64,000 nucleotides of DNA, taken from assembly GCF_000350085.1 (NCBI RefSeq), contig NZ_CAUM01000143.1:62001-126000 (forward strand). Direction: 5' to 3'. Source of the stretch: Mesorhizobium metallidurans STM 2683. GTDB lineage: Bacteria; Pseudomonadota; Alphaproteobacteria; Rhizobiales; Rhizobiaceae. Every line of letters starts with the position of its first letter. Within the stretch, counting starts at the first letter, position 1. Positions 17,473 through 26,644 of the stretch are shown here, piece after piece. The notes beneath the pieces were generated by a model that saw only the letters and a list, made by a program, of their open reading frames with translations, was not told the DNA's origin and ran no database searches. The position numbers and the translations under genes are program-made.

Positions 17473-18675
17473 TCAGTTCCGATCCGTTCGTTGGAGATCG
17501 CGTGCCAAGGCCGATTTGCGGCCGTCAAGCGATATACGGGGCGATATCGGGGGATACGCTCCTGCCGCGAGCCATCCGGCATCGCTGCTGCCGCCGCTGG
17601 CCCGGACGGCGGCGCCGGCTCCCGGAGCGACATAGGGAAAGTAGCGCTTGAGGCTGTTGAGCGGTCTTTCGAAAAGCAGCCACGAGACTGAAGCGACGAT
17701 GACGGTCGCCGTTCCTGCCACCAGAAACCGCCCCGGCCCTTGCTCCGAGACGTTGACAGGGATCCAGGGTTGGGACTTGACGGCAAGAGACAGGACGACG
17801 GGATGGTAGAGATAGACGCCATAGCTGACGCGGCCAAGGGCCAGCAGCGGCGGCAGTTCGGCGAGCCTCCCGCGGTAACCGCCGAGGCCCGGCGAACAGC
17901 TCGCGACGACCGCCACAAGCGGTGCGAGCGGAAGGACTTCCAGCAGCAGCCAGCGGCCCCATTCCTGCACGGAATTTGCCGGCGTCGGGATAAACCACTG
18001 CAGGACAAAGAACGCGGCCGCGAACGCCGGCCAGCCAAGTCGCAGCCACCGCGGCAATTGAGCGGTTCCGGTTCGGTGGACGGCAAGCAGCGCACCGGCT
18101 GCCAGCGCGTCCATCGATGCCGGCGGCAGCAGATCGCGCGCAAGGCTGGGAGCGCCCGTGACCGGCCAGTAGAAGCGATAGGACAGCGACAACAGGATGA
18201 CGCCGATGCAGATCGACCCGAGGCGCCGGCGTGGCGCCAGCAGGACAATCAATGGCCAGACGATATAGAACTGCTCCTCGATGCTCAGGCTCCAAAGATG
18301 GGCAAGCACCCAAGGCGTCCATTCATTGCGTAGTGCGAACCAGAAATTCGACAGATAAAGCGCGTGCCAGGCCAGCGATCCCCTGGATTGCTCCAGGTCA
18401 ACCAGCCAAACGAAACCCAGCACCGCAAAATAGGGAGGGAATATCCGCAGCGCCCGCCTGACATAGAAGGACTTCAGCGCGGGTGAGGCTTCGAACTCGG
18501 CGGCCGCGCGAGCCTCCAGTAGAAGGCGCGTGATCAGAAAGCCGCTCAGCACGAAGAACAGTCGCACGCCGATATGACCCCAGAAGGAAGACCCTCCCGC
18601 CGCGAAGAAATGGGAATACATCACCATCGTCACGGCGATGGCCCGCAGCGCGTCCAGTTGCGGATCGCGTCCCAT
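17473..18675 (-). CDS. Acyltransferase 3 family membrane protein
   Basis: 400 residues with about ten membrane helices. The family start is LDALRAIAVTMVMYSHFF, with the catalytic His in the YSHF motif, then GHIGVRLFFVLSGFLITRLL and LWSLSIEEQFYIVWP. Such proteins (OafA/NodX/ExoZ type) O-acetylate surface polysaccharides or Nod-factor-like glycans. It is the first gene of the glycan operon, so it probably decorates the product made by the two glycosyltransferases. The C-terminal 40 residues are soluble and unusual in composition. Confidence 0.93.
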   Translation of the reverse strand: MGRDPQLDALRAIAVTMVMYSHFFAAGGSSFWGHIGVRLFFVLSGFLITRLLLEARAAAEFEASPALKSFYVRRALRIFPPYFAVLGFVWLVDLEQSRGSLAWHALYLSNFWFALRNEWTPWVLAHLWSLSIEEQFYIVWPLIVLLAPRRRLGSICIGVILLSLSYRFYWPVTGAPSLARDLLPPASMDALAAGALLAVHRTGTAQLPRWLRLGWPAFAAAFFVLQWFIPTPANSVQEWGRWLLLEVLPLAPLVAVVASCSPGLGGYRGRLAELPPLLALGRVSYGVYLYHPVVLSLAVKSQPWIPVNVSEQGPGRFLVAGTATVIVASVSWLLFERPLNSLKRYFPYVAPGAGAAVRASGGSSDAGWLAAGAYPPISPRISLDGRKSALARDLQRTDRN

Positions 18676-18814
18676 CAGCCGCGCTCACCGGCGGGATATC
18701 CCCGAAATCGCCAATTGGCTTGAGCGGAGCGATCAAATGGCTCTCCGCCGTCCCCTGTCAGGAGGCCTGCCAGACGGCGGGCCAAATTGCGGACTGCGTC
18801 AACACAACGCTTCA

Positions 18815-18846
18815 CCAGACCTCCAGGCGACCAGACCTCCAGGCGA
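18815..18846. repeat. 16-bp tandem duplication
   Basis: CCAGACCTCCAGGCGA occurs twice in direct succession (18815-18830 and 18831-18846). It lies 140-170 bases upstream of the glycan operon start. It may be slippage or a doubled binding site. Confidence 0.8.
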
Positions 18847-19039
18847 GAGGAAATCCCTCTTCCCGCAAGTCATGCCCCCAAAGGCGAGAATAGGAGAACC
18901 ATGGTGCACCGCAACACAAAATGTTAACGCCGTTGAAACAGTCGCGTGAGGCGCGGTCCGCAAAAAGCAGAAAACTGCTCAATTTGCACGGTTTTCGATA
19001 GGCTTTCGTCCAAACCTCGCCTGCTCGCTATAGATGCGA

Positions 19040-19060
19040 GCGTGCTGCGGTGCAGCACGC
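19040..19060. promoter_or_regulatory. Perfect inverted repeat, role unknown
   Basis: GCGTGCTGC (19040-19048) and GCAGCACGC (19052-19060) form a perfect 9-bp palindrome with a GGT spacer. No T-run follows, so an operator is more likely than a terminator. The nearest gene starts are about 365-380 bases away. Confidence 0.45.
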
Positions 19061-19299
19061 CGGTTGCTGATCAGGACAAAAAACTGGTTTCTGCATAACA
19101 GATGGATAGAGTGGGACGCCCAATTCAAGGCATCCCAATTACTCTAGGCCGCTTGCAGTTCCCTGCGTGGCAAGGGAGGAAAAGCGATGGCGACACGGCG
19201 AGACTTCTTTCGAGCTTCGTCACACCGCTTGCGTCCGAAGGACGATGTCGCTGCGTGAAATCCGACAATCCGGTTGCTTTTTTTATCCAGTGCAGGTCG

Positions 19300-19355
19300 C
19301 CCAAAAGTGGGCAGCGGTTTGGGATAACGACATGCACAAAAACAAGACCTAAAGC
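19300..19355. repeat. Fragment of a dispersed rhizobial intergenic repeat
   Basis: The stretch containing AAAGTGGGCAGCGGTTTGGG, then ATAACGACATGCACAAAAAC and ACCTAAAGCG, resembles a repeat I know from many Mesorhizobium and Rhizobium intergenic regions. This is recognition from memory, not a search. Confidence 0.5.
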
Positions 19356-19438
19356 GTATCCCTCAAATTGCCTCGTTGCATTGACGGTGCATCGTCCGAA
19401 GCTAGATACCAACCTTTGCGACCAGGAAGGCATCAGTC

Positions 19439-19858
19439 ATGGAACTTCATCGCGGCCGTCTCATCGACCACCTCCAGCTGGTGGTCAGGGATCTCCCAGC
19501 GAGTCGCCGTTTCTACGAGTCAGTTCTCAAGGTGCTCGACATTCCGATCGGTGGCAGCGCCGAGGATTATTTCTGGGCCGACGAACTGTTCGTCTCGAGC
19601 GCCGACAGCCGAGCGGCTCTGGGCAAGCTGACCGGGCGTCATCACCTGGCCTTCCAGGCCAGGGACCGCGCCATGGTCGATGCCTTCTACAGTGCCGGGC
19701 TCGACGGCGGCGGCCAGGACAATGGCGCGCCGGGCGAGCGGCCCTACCACCCCGGCTACTACGCCGCCTTCCTGCTCGATCCCGACGGCAACAACATCGA
19801 AGCGGTCTATCACGGGCCGGCAACGCGCAGCGCCGCTTCCGTGAAAATCTCGTTTTAA
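19439..19858 (+). CDS. VOC family protein (glyoxalase/bleomycin resistance fold)
   Basis: 139 residues, one VOC domain: LIDHLQLVVRDLPASRRFYE at the start, HHLAFQARDRAMVDAFYSAG in the middle, and AAFLLDPDGNNIEAVYHG at the end. Metal ligands are likely the first-strand His, the His of HHLAF and the Glu of NIEAV. The ribosome binding site AGGAAGG is present. Its TAA stop (19856-19858) overlaps the stop of the converging hydrolase through a shared TTAA. Confidence 0.9.
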   Translation: MELHRGRLIDHLQLVVRDLPASRRFYESVLKVLDIPIGGSAEDYFWADELFVSSADSRAALGKLTGRHHLAFQARDRAMVDAFYSAGLDGGGQDNGAPGERPYHPGYYAAFLLDPDGNNIEAVYHGPATRSAASVKISF

Positions 19859-21105
19859 TTGTTTTTCGCAGACGCCGCCACGATGGCTGCCTGCAGCAGG
19901 ACCCGCGCACCGGTGATTGCATGAGCAGGCTCGACATATTCGGCCTCATTATGGCTGAGCCCGTCGCGGCACGGCACGAAGATCATTGCAGCCGGCGCCA
20001 CGCGGGCAATGAACAGCGCGTCATGGAAAGCGCCCGATATCATCCGCTTGTGCGGCAGCCGCAGAGAATTGACGGCTTCTTCGACGACGTCGATCATATC
20101 CGGCGAAAATGCTGCCCCGGGCATATCGAACGATCGCGCGATCGCTGCCGTGCAGTTCCGGGCCTCGGCCTCCGCCCGGCAGACCTGGCGCACCTCGGCC
20201 TCAATGGCGTCGAGCCGCTCCGGTTGCGGATGCCGCAGGTCGACGGTGAAGATCACCGATTGCGGTATCGCGTTTATCGACCCTGGCTGGGCTGCGATCC
20301 GGCCCACTGTCAGCCGTGCGTCGGCATCGAGCGGCATGATCGCTGCCTGCAGCCTGTGCATCGCCGCAACGGCGGCAACCATCGGATCCCTACGGTATGC
20401 AAGGCCGGTCGTGCCGGCGTGACCGGCAGACCCCTGAATGCAGACTTCCAGCCAGCGCGTACCCTGGACGGCCGTGACGACGCCGATCGGCATCCGCTCC
20501 TTTTCCAGCGACGGTCCCTGTTCGATATGGAGTTCGATGTAGCCCGATATCGGCATGCCGATCGGCCGCTGGGCCGCCTCCGGCAATGCCGCGATCGTCG
20601 CATCGAGTTCTTCCGCGAGAGACGCGCCGTCGCTGCCGACAATCAATTTCCATGCAGCGGTATCGGCACCGGCGAATGCCATCGAGCCCATGACGCCTGG
20701 CGCGAAGCGGCTGCCCTCTTCATTGGTCCAGGCGACGACCTCGACCGGCATTCGGGTCTGCGCCTTCGCGTCCTCCAGGGCTTCGAGCGCTTCGAAGGCG
20801 GAAAGCGTGCCGAGCGCTCCGTCGAAGCGCCCTCCGGTCGGCTGACTGTCAAGATGGCTGCCGATCAGCAGCGGCGGCAGGGCGGCATCCGAGCCCTCTC
20901 TTCGGATGAAGAGGTTCGCCAGGCCGTCCTGAAAAACCGTGAAGCCGCGCTCAAGCGCCAATTCCGCCAGCAGACGCCGGGCGCTGCGATCCTCGACGCT
21001 CAACGCCTGCCGATTGACGCCCCCGGCCGGCGTCGCGCCGATCCGGGCGAACGCATCGAGCCGCCTGAGCAATCTCTCGCCGTCGATTTCCGGCTGCAAA
21101 GTCAT
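19855..21105 (-). CDS. Zn-dependent hydrolase, N-carbamoyl-L-amino acid hydrolase / allantoate amidohydrolase family
   Basis: 416 residues, the normal length for the M20-related HyuC/AllC family. Metal-binding motifs are visible: IGSHLDSQPTGGRFDGALG (His and Asp), WTNEEGSRFAPG (Glu pair), IELHIEQGP (His), and CRDGLSHNEAEYVEP (His near the end). The family splits C-N bonds in carbamoyl or ureido compounds, releasing CO2 and ammonia. It is the last gene of the operon that starts at 27641 and overlaps the BtpA gene by 4 bases (ATGA), so it belongs to that pathway. Its substrate may be a ureido or amide intermediate; this is inferred. Confidence 0.92.
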   Translation of the reverse strand: MTLQPEIDGERLLRRLDAFARIGATPAGGVNRQALSVEDRSARRLLAELALERGFTVFQDGLANLFIRREGSDAALPPLLIGSHLDSQPTGGRFDGALGTLSAFEALEALEDAKAQTRMPVEVVAWTNEEGSRFAPGVMGSMAFAGADTAAWKLIVGSDGASLAEELDATIAALPEAAQRPIGMPISGYIELHIEQGPSLEKERMPIGVVTAVQGTRWLEVCIQGSAGHAGTTGLAYRRDPMVAAVAAMHRLQAAIMPLDADARLTVGRIAAQPGSINAIPQSVIFTVDLRHPQPERLDAIEAEVRQVCRAEAEARNCTAAIARSFDMPGAAFSPDMIDVVEEAVNSLRLPHKRMISGAFHDALFIARVAPAAMIFVPCRDGLSHNEAEYVEPAHAITGARVLLQAAIVAASAKNN

Positions 21106-21974
21106 CGCTTGAGGCCGCGGATGAAGGCGTTCACCCGCTGTGGTTCAACCTGGTTCCACCAGACCCCGTCATATTTGAGCGAGCTGGCGACAATCACGCC
21201 GTCGACGATGTCGAGAATGTCGTTGGCATTGTCGGCCGTCACACCGCTGCCGACAAGCGTCGGCAATCCGGCCGCTTCCTTGATCATCCTGATATAGCCG
21301 AGGTCGGCAGCGTGGCCGGTGCGCTGGCCGGTGGCGATCACCGCATCGGCATCGAAGAACACCAGATCCTTGACCTGTTCCTCGACCGGCCGGTCGCCGA
21401 CGATCGCATGTGCGCCATGCTTGACATGGGCATCGGCGAAGATGCGGATGCCATTGGCCCGAAGCCTGGCGCGGAAGCGCATGGCACGCGCCGCTTCGCC
21501 TTCGATAAAGCCCTCATTGGCGACATAGGCGTTGGCCCATTGATTGACACGGACGAAGGAAGCACCCGAGGCGCTGGCGATCGACAGCGCCGGGATGGAG
21601 GCATTGGCCAGCACGTTGATTCCAATCGGCCTCCCGAATTCCCTGCGGATGCGGTCGGAAACGACGGACATATGGGCGGAGGTTTCCGGCCCGATATCGT
21701 CCGGCTTGGCAAACGGCACGTCGCCATGGTTCTCGACGATCACGCCATCGCAACCACCATGCAGATAGGCTTTCGCGTCGTCGAGGCCGCGTTGATAGAT
21801 GGCCTCGACCGCCTCGCCACTGTAACGCGGCGCGCCCGGCAGGGGTGCGAGATGAACGACGCCGATCACCACCTTGTTCCTGCCGAAGATCGACTGCAAC
21901 GCGCCATCGGCAACTTGAGCGATCGGTTTGGGGCCAACCGGTTTGGAGCCGATGGATTTGGGTGACTTTGTCAT
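21102..21974 (-). CDS. BtpA/SgcQ family TIM-barrel protein
   Basis: 290 residues. The family features are VVIGVVHLAPLPGAPRYSG, GCDGVIVENHGDVPF, the block with IGINVLANASIPALSIASAS, and VGSGVTADNANDI near the C-terminus, which looks like a phosphate-binding loop. BtpA was named for photosystem I biogenesis in cyanobacteria, but relatives such as SgcQ occur in sugar operons and are likely phosphosugar enzymes. Start at 21974 overlaps the kinase stop (ATGA). The context of importer, kinase and hydrolases supports a metabolic role on a phosphorylated intermediate. Confidence 0.9.
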   Translation of the reverse strand: MTKSPKSIGSKPVGPKPIAQVADGALQSIFGRNKVVIGVVHLAPLPGAPRYSGEAVEAIYQRGLDDAKAYLHGGCDGVIVENHGDVPFAKPDDIGPETSAHMSVVSDRIRREFGRPIGINVLANASIPALSIASASGASFVRVNQWANAYVANEGFIEGEAARAMRFRARLRANGIRIFADAHVKHGAHAIVGDRPVEEQVKDLVFFDADAVIATGQRTGHAADLGYIRMIKEAAGLPTLVGSGVTADNANDILDIVDGVIVASSLKYDGVWWNQVEPQRVNAFIRGLKR

Positions 21975-22882
21975 GCCGTTTCCGCTTCTGTCGTTTCCAT
22001 GAGCATTTTCATCTCGTGCCCGTCTGGGCAGGACTCGAGCGTGCCGGTGCGCCCAACCGAAATGCTGGCGGCACGTACCGCGATCCGAGCCGCGGCGGCG
22101 AGGTCGATTCCAGCTGCAAGGCAGCCGGCGAGGCAGCCGCAAAAGACATCACCGGCACCGCTGGTGTCGACCACGGCCACCTTGGGCGCTGCGATCTTTT
22201 CGATCGGTCCCTTGCTGTCGGCAACCAGGCAGCCATCCGCCCCAAGCGTCACGACCGCGGCGCCGGCACCTTGACGGATCAATTCGCGGACCGCGGCCGC
22301 GGGATCGCTGGCGCCGGTCAGTTGCGCCGCCTCACCCGCATTGGCGACAACGACGCCGACGGCGCGCAAATCTGGTGCACGGCCGGCTGCGAGCGGGCTG
22401 GGATTGAAGATCGCCAAGGCTCCCGCCGCGCGCGCCGCGCGCAGACAGGCCGTCGTCGCATCGGGGCGAAGGTTGCCCTGCATCACCATGATGTCCGAGC
22501 GTTCGATCGAGCGCACGAAGCCACTGTCGGCCAAGGGGTCGAAGGCGGTGGCGCAACTGGCGCCGGTGACGACGAGGTTCTCGCCGCGCGCATCGACCAT
22601 GATTGTCGAACGGTCGCTGGGCAGCGGCAGCGTCGTCAGATGACGGACATCGAGATCGCGGCTCAACTGCTCCCTAATCCAAGCGCCGGCCGCATCATTG
22701 CCGATCGCCGCACGGAAACGGACATCAGCCCCGGTGCGTGCCGCGGCCACCGCCTGGTTCGCACCTTTGCCGCCAAGTCCGTCGGAATATTCCGACGCGT
22801 TCAGCGTCTCTCCCGCCGCCGGAAAGCGGTCCAGCCGAAACGTCGTATCGACGCAGACATTGCCGATGACATGGACGCGCAT
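21971..22882 (-). CDS. PfkB family sugar kinase
   Basis: 303 residues. Both PfkB signatures are present: the GGKGANQAVAAARTG motif near residue 38 and the C-terminal DTSGAGDVFCGCLAG with catalytic Asp near residue 250. The N-terminal VIGNVCVDTTFRLDRFP is ribokinase-like. It probably phosphorylates the imported sugar or a derivative with ATP. It lies between the GATase-like gene (2-base gap) and the BtpA gene (4-base overlap). Confidence 0.93.
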   Translation of the reverse strand: MRVHVIGNVCVDTTFRLDRFPAAGETLNASEYSDGLGGKGANQAVAAARTGADVRFRAAIGNDAAGAWIREQLSRDLDVRHLTTLPLPSDRSTIMVDARGENLVVTGASCATAFDPLADSGFVRSIERSDIMVMQGNLRPDATTACLRAARAAGALAIFNPSPLAAGRAPDLRAVGVVVANAGEAAQLTGASDPAAAVRELIRQGAGAAVVTLGADGCLVADSKGPIEKIAAPKVAVVDTSGAGDVFCGCLAGCLAAGIDLAAAARIAVRAASISVGRTGTLESCPDGHEMKMLMETTEAETA

Positions 22883-22884
22883 GG

Positions 22885-23655
22885 CTAGTCCTTGGCTGTT
22901 GCCCAGCCCAGCATCTGTTCGAAGAGCGTCTTGTAGCCGCTCCAGGCGACGAAGCCAGGCGGCAGCCAGTGCGGGCCGACATCCGAGGTCCAGGCGACGG
23001 TGCGGCCCTTGCCATATTTGCCGGTCACCAGCAGCGGCAGGGAACGGTAGTCGGAAGATACGGTGGCGAGAACGTCCGCACCGTCCTTGACCGTAACCTC
23101 GTTGAAGCCGAGCAGGATCGGCCAATCCTTGCCCAGGCCCTTGAGGATCGGATGGCTCTGCGGGCCGACGACGACCGGCGCATAGCCCTCCGGAACCTCG
23201 ACGCGGTCGTCCACCGGCAGACAGGAGACAGGCAGAACCTCCTCGACCGGCGTCTTGTGATAACGCGCGCCGCCATTGATGCCCTGGAAGCTGTAGTAGC
23301 CGCCGAACATCAACAGGCCGCCTCCATCGCCGACATAGTCGCGCAACAGGCGCAGCCGGTTCGGCGTCGGTTTGGAATGGATCCAGGTGTCGGGGTGAAG
23401 CAGCAGCGTGTTGGCGCCAACATCGGAAAGCACGACCGCGTCATAGGCCGAAAGCGCTTCCATGGTCTGCGGAAAATTCCGCTGCGCCTCATGCGCCGGC
23501 ATGAAGGTGACGTCGAACGGACCATCCTTCAGCGCGGCCAGCAGTTCGTCGGCGCCGGTGTGATAGGTCACGGTCGGAAACTGGTCGAAGCCCTTGATAT
23601 GGGTCGCGGTCGAGACCCAGGACTCGCCTGCGAGAAGAACCTTCTTCCTGGACAT
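22885..23655 (-). CDS. ThuA-like / class I glutamine amidotransferase-like protein
   Basis: 256 residues related to the DUF1355 GATase-like family: VLLAGESWVSTATHIKGFDQ at the start, DAVVLSDVGANTLLL, then GGGLLMFGGYYSFQGINGG. The usual nucleophilic Cys of the GATase triad is not present at the elbow position (MFGGYYSF), so amidotransferase activity is unlikely. TSDVGPHWLPPGFVAWSGY near the end is a family mark. Similar proteins accompany sugar ABC operons. It is flanked by the phosphotriesterase-like and kinase genes. Confidence 0.85.
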   Translation of the reverse strand: MSRKKVLLAGESWVSTATHIKGFDQFPTVTYHTGADELLAALKDGPFDVTFMPAHEAQRNFPQTMEALSAYDAVVLSDVGANTLLLHPDTWIHSKPTPNRLRLLRDYVGDGGGLLMFGGYYSFQGINGGARYHKTPVEEVLPVSCLPVDDRVEVPEGYAPVVVGPQSHPILKGLGKDWPILLGFNEVTVKDGADVLATVSSDYRSLPLLVTGKYGKGRTVAWTSDVGPHWLPPGFVAWSGYKTLFEQMLGWATAKD

Positions 23656-23686
23656 GTTTACTCCCTATGTCGAACTGATCCGCGGC

Positions 23687-24790
23687 TTAGAGGCTCGCGG
23701 CGAACACGGTCTTTGGATTGTCGACGAGCATGCGGTCGATTGCCGACTGCTCGACGCCGTGGCGCTTTAATCTCGGCACGAAATGCTTGAGAATGAAGCC
23801 GTATCCGAAGCCGCCAAAGCGCGTCAGCATGATCTTCAGAAAGACGTCCTGCGACAGCAGAATCCGGTCGATCAGGCCCATGTCGATGAGCGAGCGGATG
23901 GCCTGCGCATTCTGTTCGTCGGAAGGCGATTGCGCATCCTGGTCGGCATAATAGAAATCCATGCCGATCATGTCGTATTCCAGGAAGGCGCCACGCGCGG
24001 CGAGGCTTTTCTGATAGGTGAGATCGTTGTGGCTCGGATTCATATGGCACAGCACCGTATGCCTGAGATCGGCGCCTTCCGCCTCGACCACGTCGAGCAC
24101 GTCATGCGCCAGCCGTTCCCAGCCGGGCAGATGGATGGTCAGCGGCACGCCGGTGATTTTGGCGGCACGGGCCGAAGCACGCAGCGACTTGCGCTCTTCG
24201 TCGGTGAAATCCTTGCTGACGCCAACCTCGCCGATGATGCCGGCCATGATGTCGGGCTGCGTCGTCCCGCCGCCGACATCGTTGACCAGGAATTCGGTGA
24301 CGTCGTCGACGTCCATCGCCTTCAGCCAGTCGGGGTGGGTGTGCTGCAGGTAAAAGCCTGTCCCCATGACGATCCGCAGCCCCGAGGCGCGGGCGATGCG
24401 CGCCAGCTTCACCGGATCGCGGCCAATGCCGATATTGGTCGCATCGATCACGGTGTGGCCGCCGAGCGCCCGGTATTTCGCCAGTTCCGAAAGCGCCAGG
24501 TCGCTGTCGTCGAGCGAGACGTTGTCACGGTTCATGTAGGGGTTCATCCGCAACTCGCCGATGATCTCCATGCTGACCGGTTGCTCGGCGATCTTCTTCT
24601 CGTCGGGATGGCAGGGGCATTTCCACGATGTCGCGCCGTCGAGCAGGATATGCTCGTGCATCAGCGTCACGCCCATATCGGCGATCGCAACCGGGCCGGC
24701 AACGGTCATCACGGTGCCGGAGCGAACACCTATCGGCGCGCGTTCCCTTGGCTTGTCTTTGCTTGGCTTGTCGTCGAACAGATGATCCAT
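23687..24790 (-). CDS. Phosphotriesterase-family metal hydrolase (lactonase-like)
   Basis: 367 residues. The amidohydrolase TIM barrel shows HxH in VTLMHEHILLDGA, Glu in GIIGEVGVSKDF (the bridging ligand, where true phosphotriesterases have a carbamylated Lys), His in PLTIHLPGWER and LCHMNPSHND, and Asp in LLSQDVFLKI. Glu at the bridge is typical of phosphotriesterase homology proteins and lactonases. It therefore probably opens a lactone or cleaves an ester in the imported compound. The ATG at 24790 follows the permease stop by one base. Confidence 0.92.
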   Translation of the reverse strand: MDHLFDDKPSKDKPRERAPIGVRSGTVMTVAGPVAIADMGVTLMHEHILLDGATSWKCPCHPDEKKIAEQPVSMEIIGELRMNPYMNRDNVSLDDSDLALSELAKYRALGGHTVIDATNIGIGRDPVKLARIARASGLRIVMGTGFYLQHTHPDWLKAMDVDDVTEFLVNDVGGGTTQPDIMAGIIGEVGVSKDFTDEERKSLRASARAAKITGVPLTIHLPGWERLAHDVLDVVEAEGADLRHTVLCHMNPSHNDLTYQKSLAARGAFLEYDMIGMDFYYADQDAQSPSDEQNAQAIRSLIDMGLIDRILLSQDVFLKIMLTRFGGFGYGFILKHFVPRLKRHGVEQSAIDRMLVDNPKTVFAASL

Positions 24791-24791
24791 G

Positions 24792-25811
24792 TCAGCGGCT
24801 CCGCGTTGCGCCCTTGAACAGGCGGAAATTCAGCCAGATGGCAACGAGGATGATTGTGCCGGTGACGATCGGCGTCAGGAAGGGCGACATATGCGCGAGG
24901 ATCAGGCCATTGCCGATGACCGCGACGGTCAACGCGCCGAGCACTGTGCCGAGGATCGTGCCTCGCCCGCCGAACAGGCTGGTGCCGCCAAGCACCACGG
25001 CGGCGATGACATCGAGTTCAAAACCCTGGCCGGCATTCGACGAGCCGGAGCCGAGTCGGGCCGCGAGAATGATGCCGGCCACCGACGCCGCCATGCCGGA
25101 CAGGATATAGACGAAGAGCATGATGAAGCGCGTATCGACGCCGGCGCGGCGCACGGCCTCGGCATTGGCCCCGATGCCGGTCACGTAGCGGCCGAACGGC
25201 GTCTGGTTGAAAGCGAGATAGGCGATGACCAGAACGACAAGGGCGAGCAGTGCCGGCACCGGCACGCCGAGAAACCAGGCCCTGCCGATGTTGACGAAGA
25301 AACTGGTTGGCTCGACGGGGATCGAATAGCCGCCGGTGATCAGCAGCGCCACCCCGCGGATGACGGAGAGACCGGCAAGCGTGACGATGAAGGCCGGTAT
25401 CCGCTCATAGGCGATGAAGAAGCCCTGCAATGCCCCGACCGCCGCGCCGAGCGCCAGCATGGCGATGACGACCAGCGGCCACGGCAGGCCAGCCTGCAGC
25501 AAGACGGCCGACAGCGTTGCCGTCAGCGCCAGCACGGACCCGACCGAGAGATCGATGCCGCTCGTGGTGATGACGAAGGTCATCGCCGCCGCAACGATCA
25601 GCAGCGGCGCGGACTGGCGCACGATGTTCAGCAGATTGGGCGTCGTCAGGAAGGAGTTGGTGATCAGCGAGAAGACCACACAGACGACAATGAAGAACAG
25701 CGCGATGGAGACAACGCTGCCATTGGCTATCGCCACATCCTTCCAGGTGCTGTTGTGGGCGCGTTTGGGCGGAGAGGCGCCAATATCCCCAGGCGATGAG
25801 GCGACGTTCAT
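24792..25811 (-). CDS. Ribose-type ABC transporter permease
   Basis: 339 residues of the RbsC/FrcC family with eight to ten membrane helices after a 30-residue soluble N-terminus. Family motifs are FVITTSGIDLSVGSVLALT, LGGTSLFGGRGTILGTVLGA and the coupling region GANAEAVRRAGVDT. It forms the membrane channel with the ATPase (4-base overlap, ATGA) and works with the binding protein at 26700-27641. Confidence 0.94.
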   Translation of the reverse strand: MNVASSPGDIGASPPKRAHNSTWKDVAIANGSVVSIALFFIVVCVVFSLITNSFLTTPNLLNIVRQSAPLLIVAAAMTFVITTSGIDLSVGSVLALTATLSAVLLQAGLPWPLVVIAMLALGAAVGALQGFFIAYERIPAFIVTLAGLSVIRGVALLITGGYSIPVEPTSFFVNIGRAWFLGVPVPALLALVVLVIAYLAFNQTPFGRYVTGIGANAEAVRRAGVDTRFIMLFVYILSGMAASVAGIILAARLGSGSSNAGQGFELDVIAAVVLGGTSLFGGRGTILGTVLGALTVAVIGNGLILAHMSPFLTPIVTGTIILVAIWLNFRLFKGATRSR

Positions 25812-26608
25812 GGCTGTGCTGCCTCACCACGGCTGGCGCGCGCCGAACGCGCGACAAATTTGCGGCCGACGATCAGGTTGACGATCTCCTCGATGCTGGT
25901 GTCGCCGATCTTGCGCTCGGCGACATTGCGGCCCTCATACATGACCTGGATACGGTCGCAGACCAGGAACAGATCCTGCAGCCGATGGGTGATGAGGATG
26001 ACGCTGACGCCACGGGCGCTGACGGCGCGAATGAGATCCAGAACCGCCTCGACTTCCGCCACCGCGAGGGCGGCCGTCGGTTCGTCCATGATCAGCACCG
26101 ACGGATCGAAGGAGGCGGCGCGGCCGATGGCGATCGACTGGCGCTGCCCGCCGGAGAGATTTTCGACCTTGAGCCTCGTGTCGGCAATGACAATGCCGAG
26201 CCGGTCGAGCATCTCGCGCGTCTCGTCATGCATGCGCTTGTTGTCGAGAAAGGGGATGCCAAGAACGCGGCTGCGCGGCTCGCGGCCAAGGAAGAGATTG
26301 CCTGCGACATCCACCGTGTCGCAGAGCGACAGATCCTGGTAGACCATCTCGACCCGAGCGGCTCGGGCATCGGCCGGTGAGGAGAAGGACACGACCTTGC
26401 CGTCGATCTCGATGGTGCCGGAATCCGGGATGACCGCTCCGGACAGAACCTTGCTCAAGGTCGATTTGCCGGCGCCATTGTCGCCGACAAGGCCGAGCAC
26501 CTCGCCAGGCTTCAGGTTCAGCGAAACATCGTCCAGCGTCTGGATAGGGCCGTACCGTTTGCAAACACCGGTCATCCTGACGCGGTAGGTCTCGTCATCG
26601 CTCATCAT
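25808..26608 (-). CDS. Ribose-type ABC transporter ATPase, single domain
   Basis: 266 residues with one nucleotide-binding domain, as in FrcA, not the tandem form of RbsA. Walker A is VGDNGAGKST near residue 42, the signature is LSGGQRQSIAIG, Walker B is VLIMDEPTAAL and the H-loop is ILITHR. The ATG pair at 26605/26608 has no strong ribosome binding site but sits just downstream of a large intercistronic hairpin. Overlaps the permease gene by 4 bases. Confidence 0.94.
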   Translation of the reverse strand: MMSDDETYRVRMTGVCKRYGPIQTLDDVSLNLKPGEVLGLVGDNGAGKSTLSKVLSGAVIPDSGTIEIDGKVVSFSSPADARAARVEMVYQDLSLCDTVDVAGNLFLGREPRSRVLGIPFLDNKRMHDETREMLDRLGIVIADTRLKVENLSGGQRQSIAIGRAASFDPSVLIMDEPTAALAVAEVEAVLDLIRAVSARGVSVILITHRLQDLFLVCDRIQVMYEGRNVAERKIGDTSIEEIVNLIVGRKFVARSARASRGEAAQP

Positions 26609-26644
26609 GGTTCCAGTTCTCTGGACGACAAGTTCAATCGGTCT

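Larger units (their letters stand above)
18676..19438. other. Large intergenic region between divergent units
   Basis: 763 bases with no convincing gene. It holds the promoter region of the glycan operon (AT-rich around 18905-19010), a 16-bp tandem duplication, a 9-bp inverted repeat and part of a dispersed repeat, listed separately. An open frame runs through 19102-21297 on the plus strand but is the shadow of the minus-strand genes. Confidence 0.6.

Noticed and set aside
19102..21297. Open frame of 731 residues on the plus strand
   Set aside because: It crosses an intergenic repeat, overlaps the VOC gene and lies antisense to the hydrolase gene; no domain is visible.
22885..23655. A functional glutamine amidotransferase
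   Set aside because: The nucleophilic Cys expected at the GATase elbow is not visible, so only the fold is claimed.
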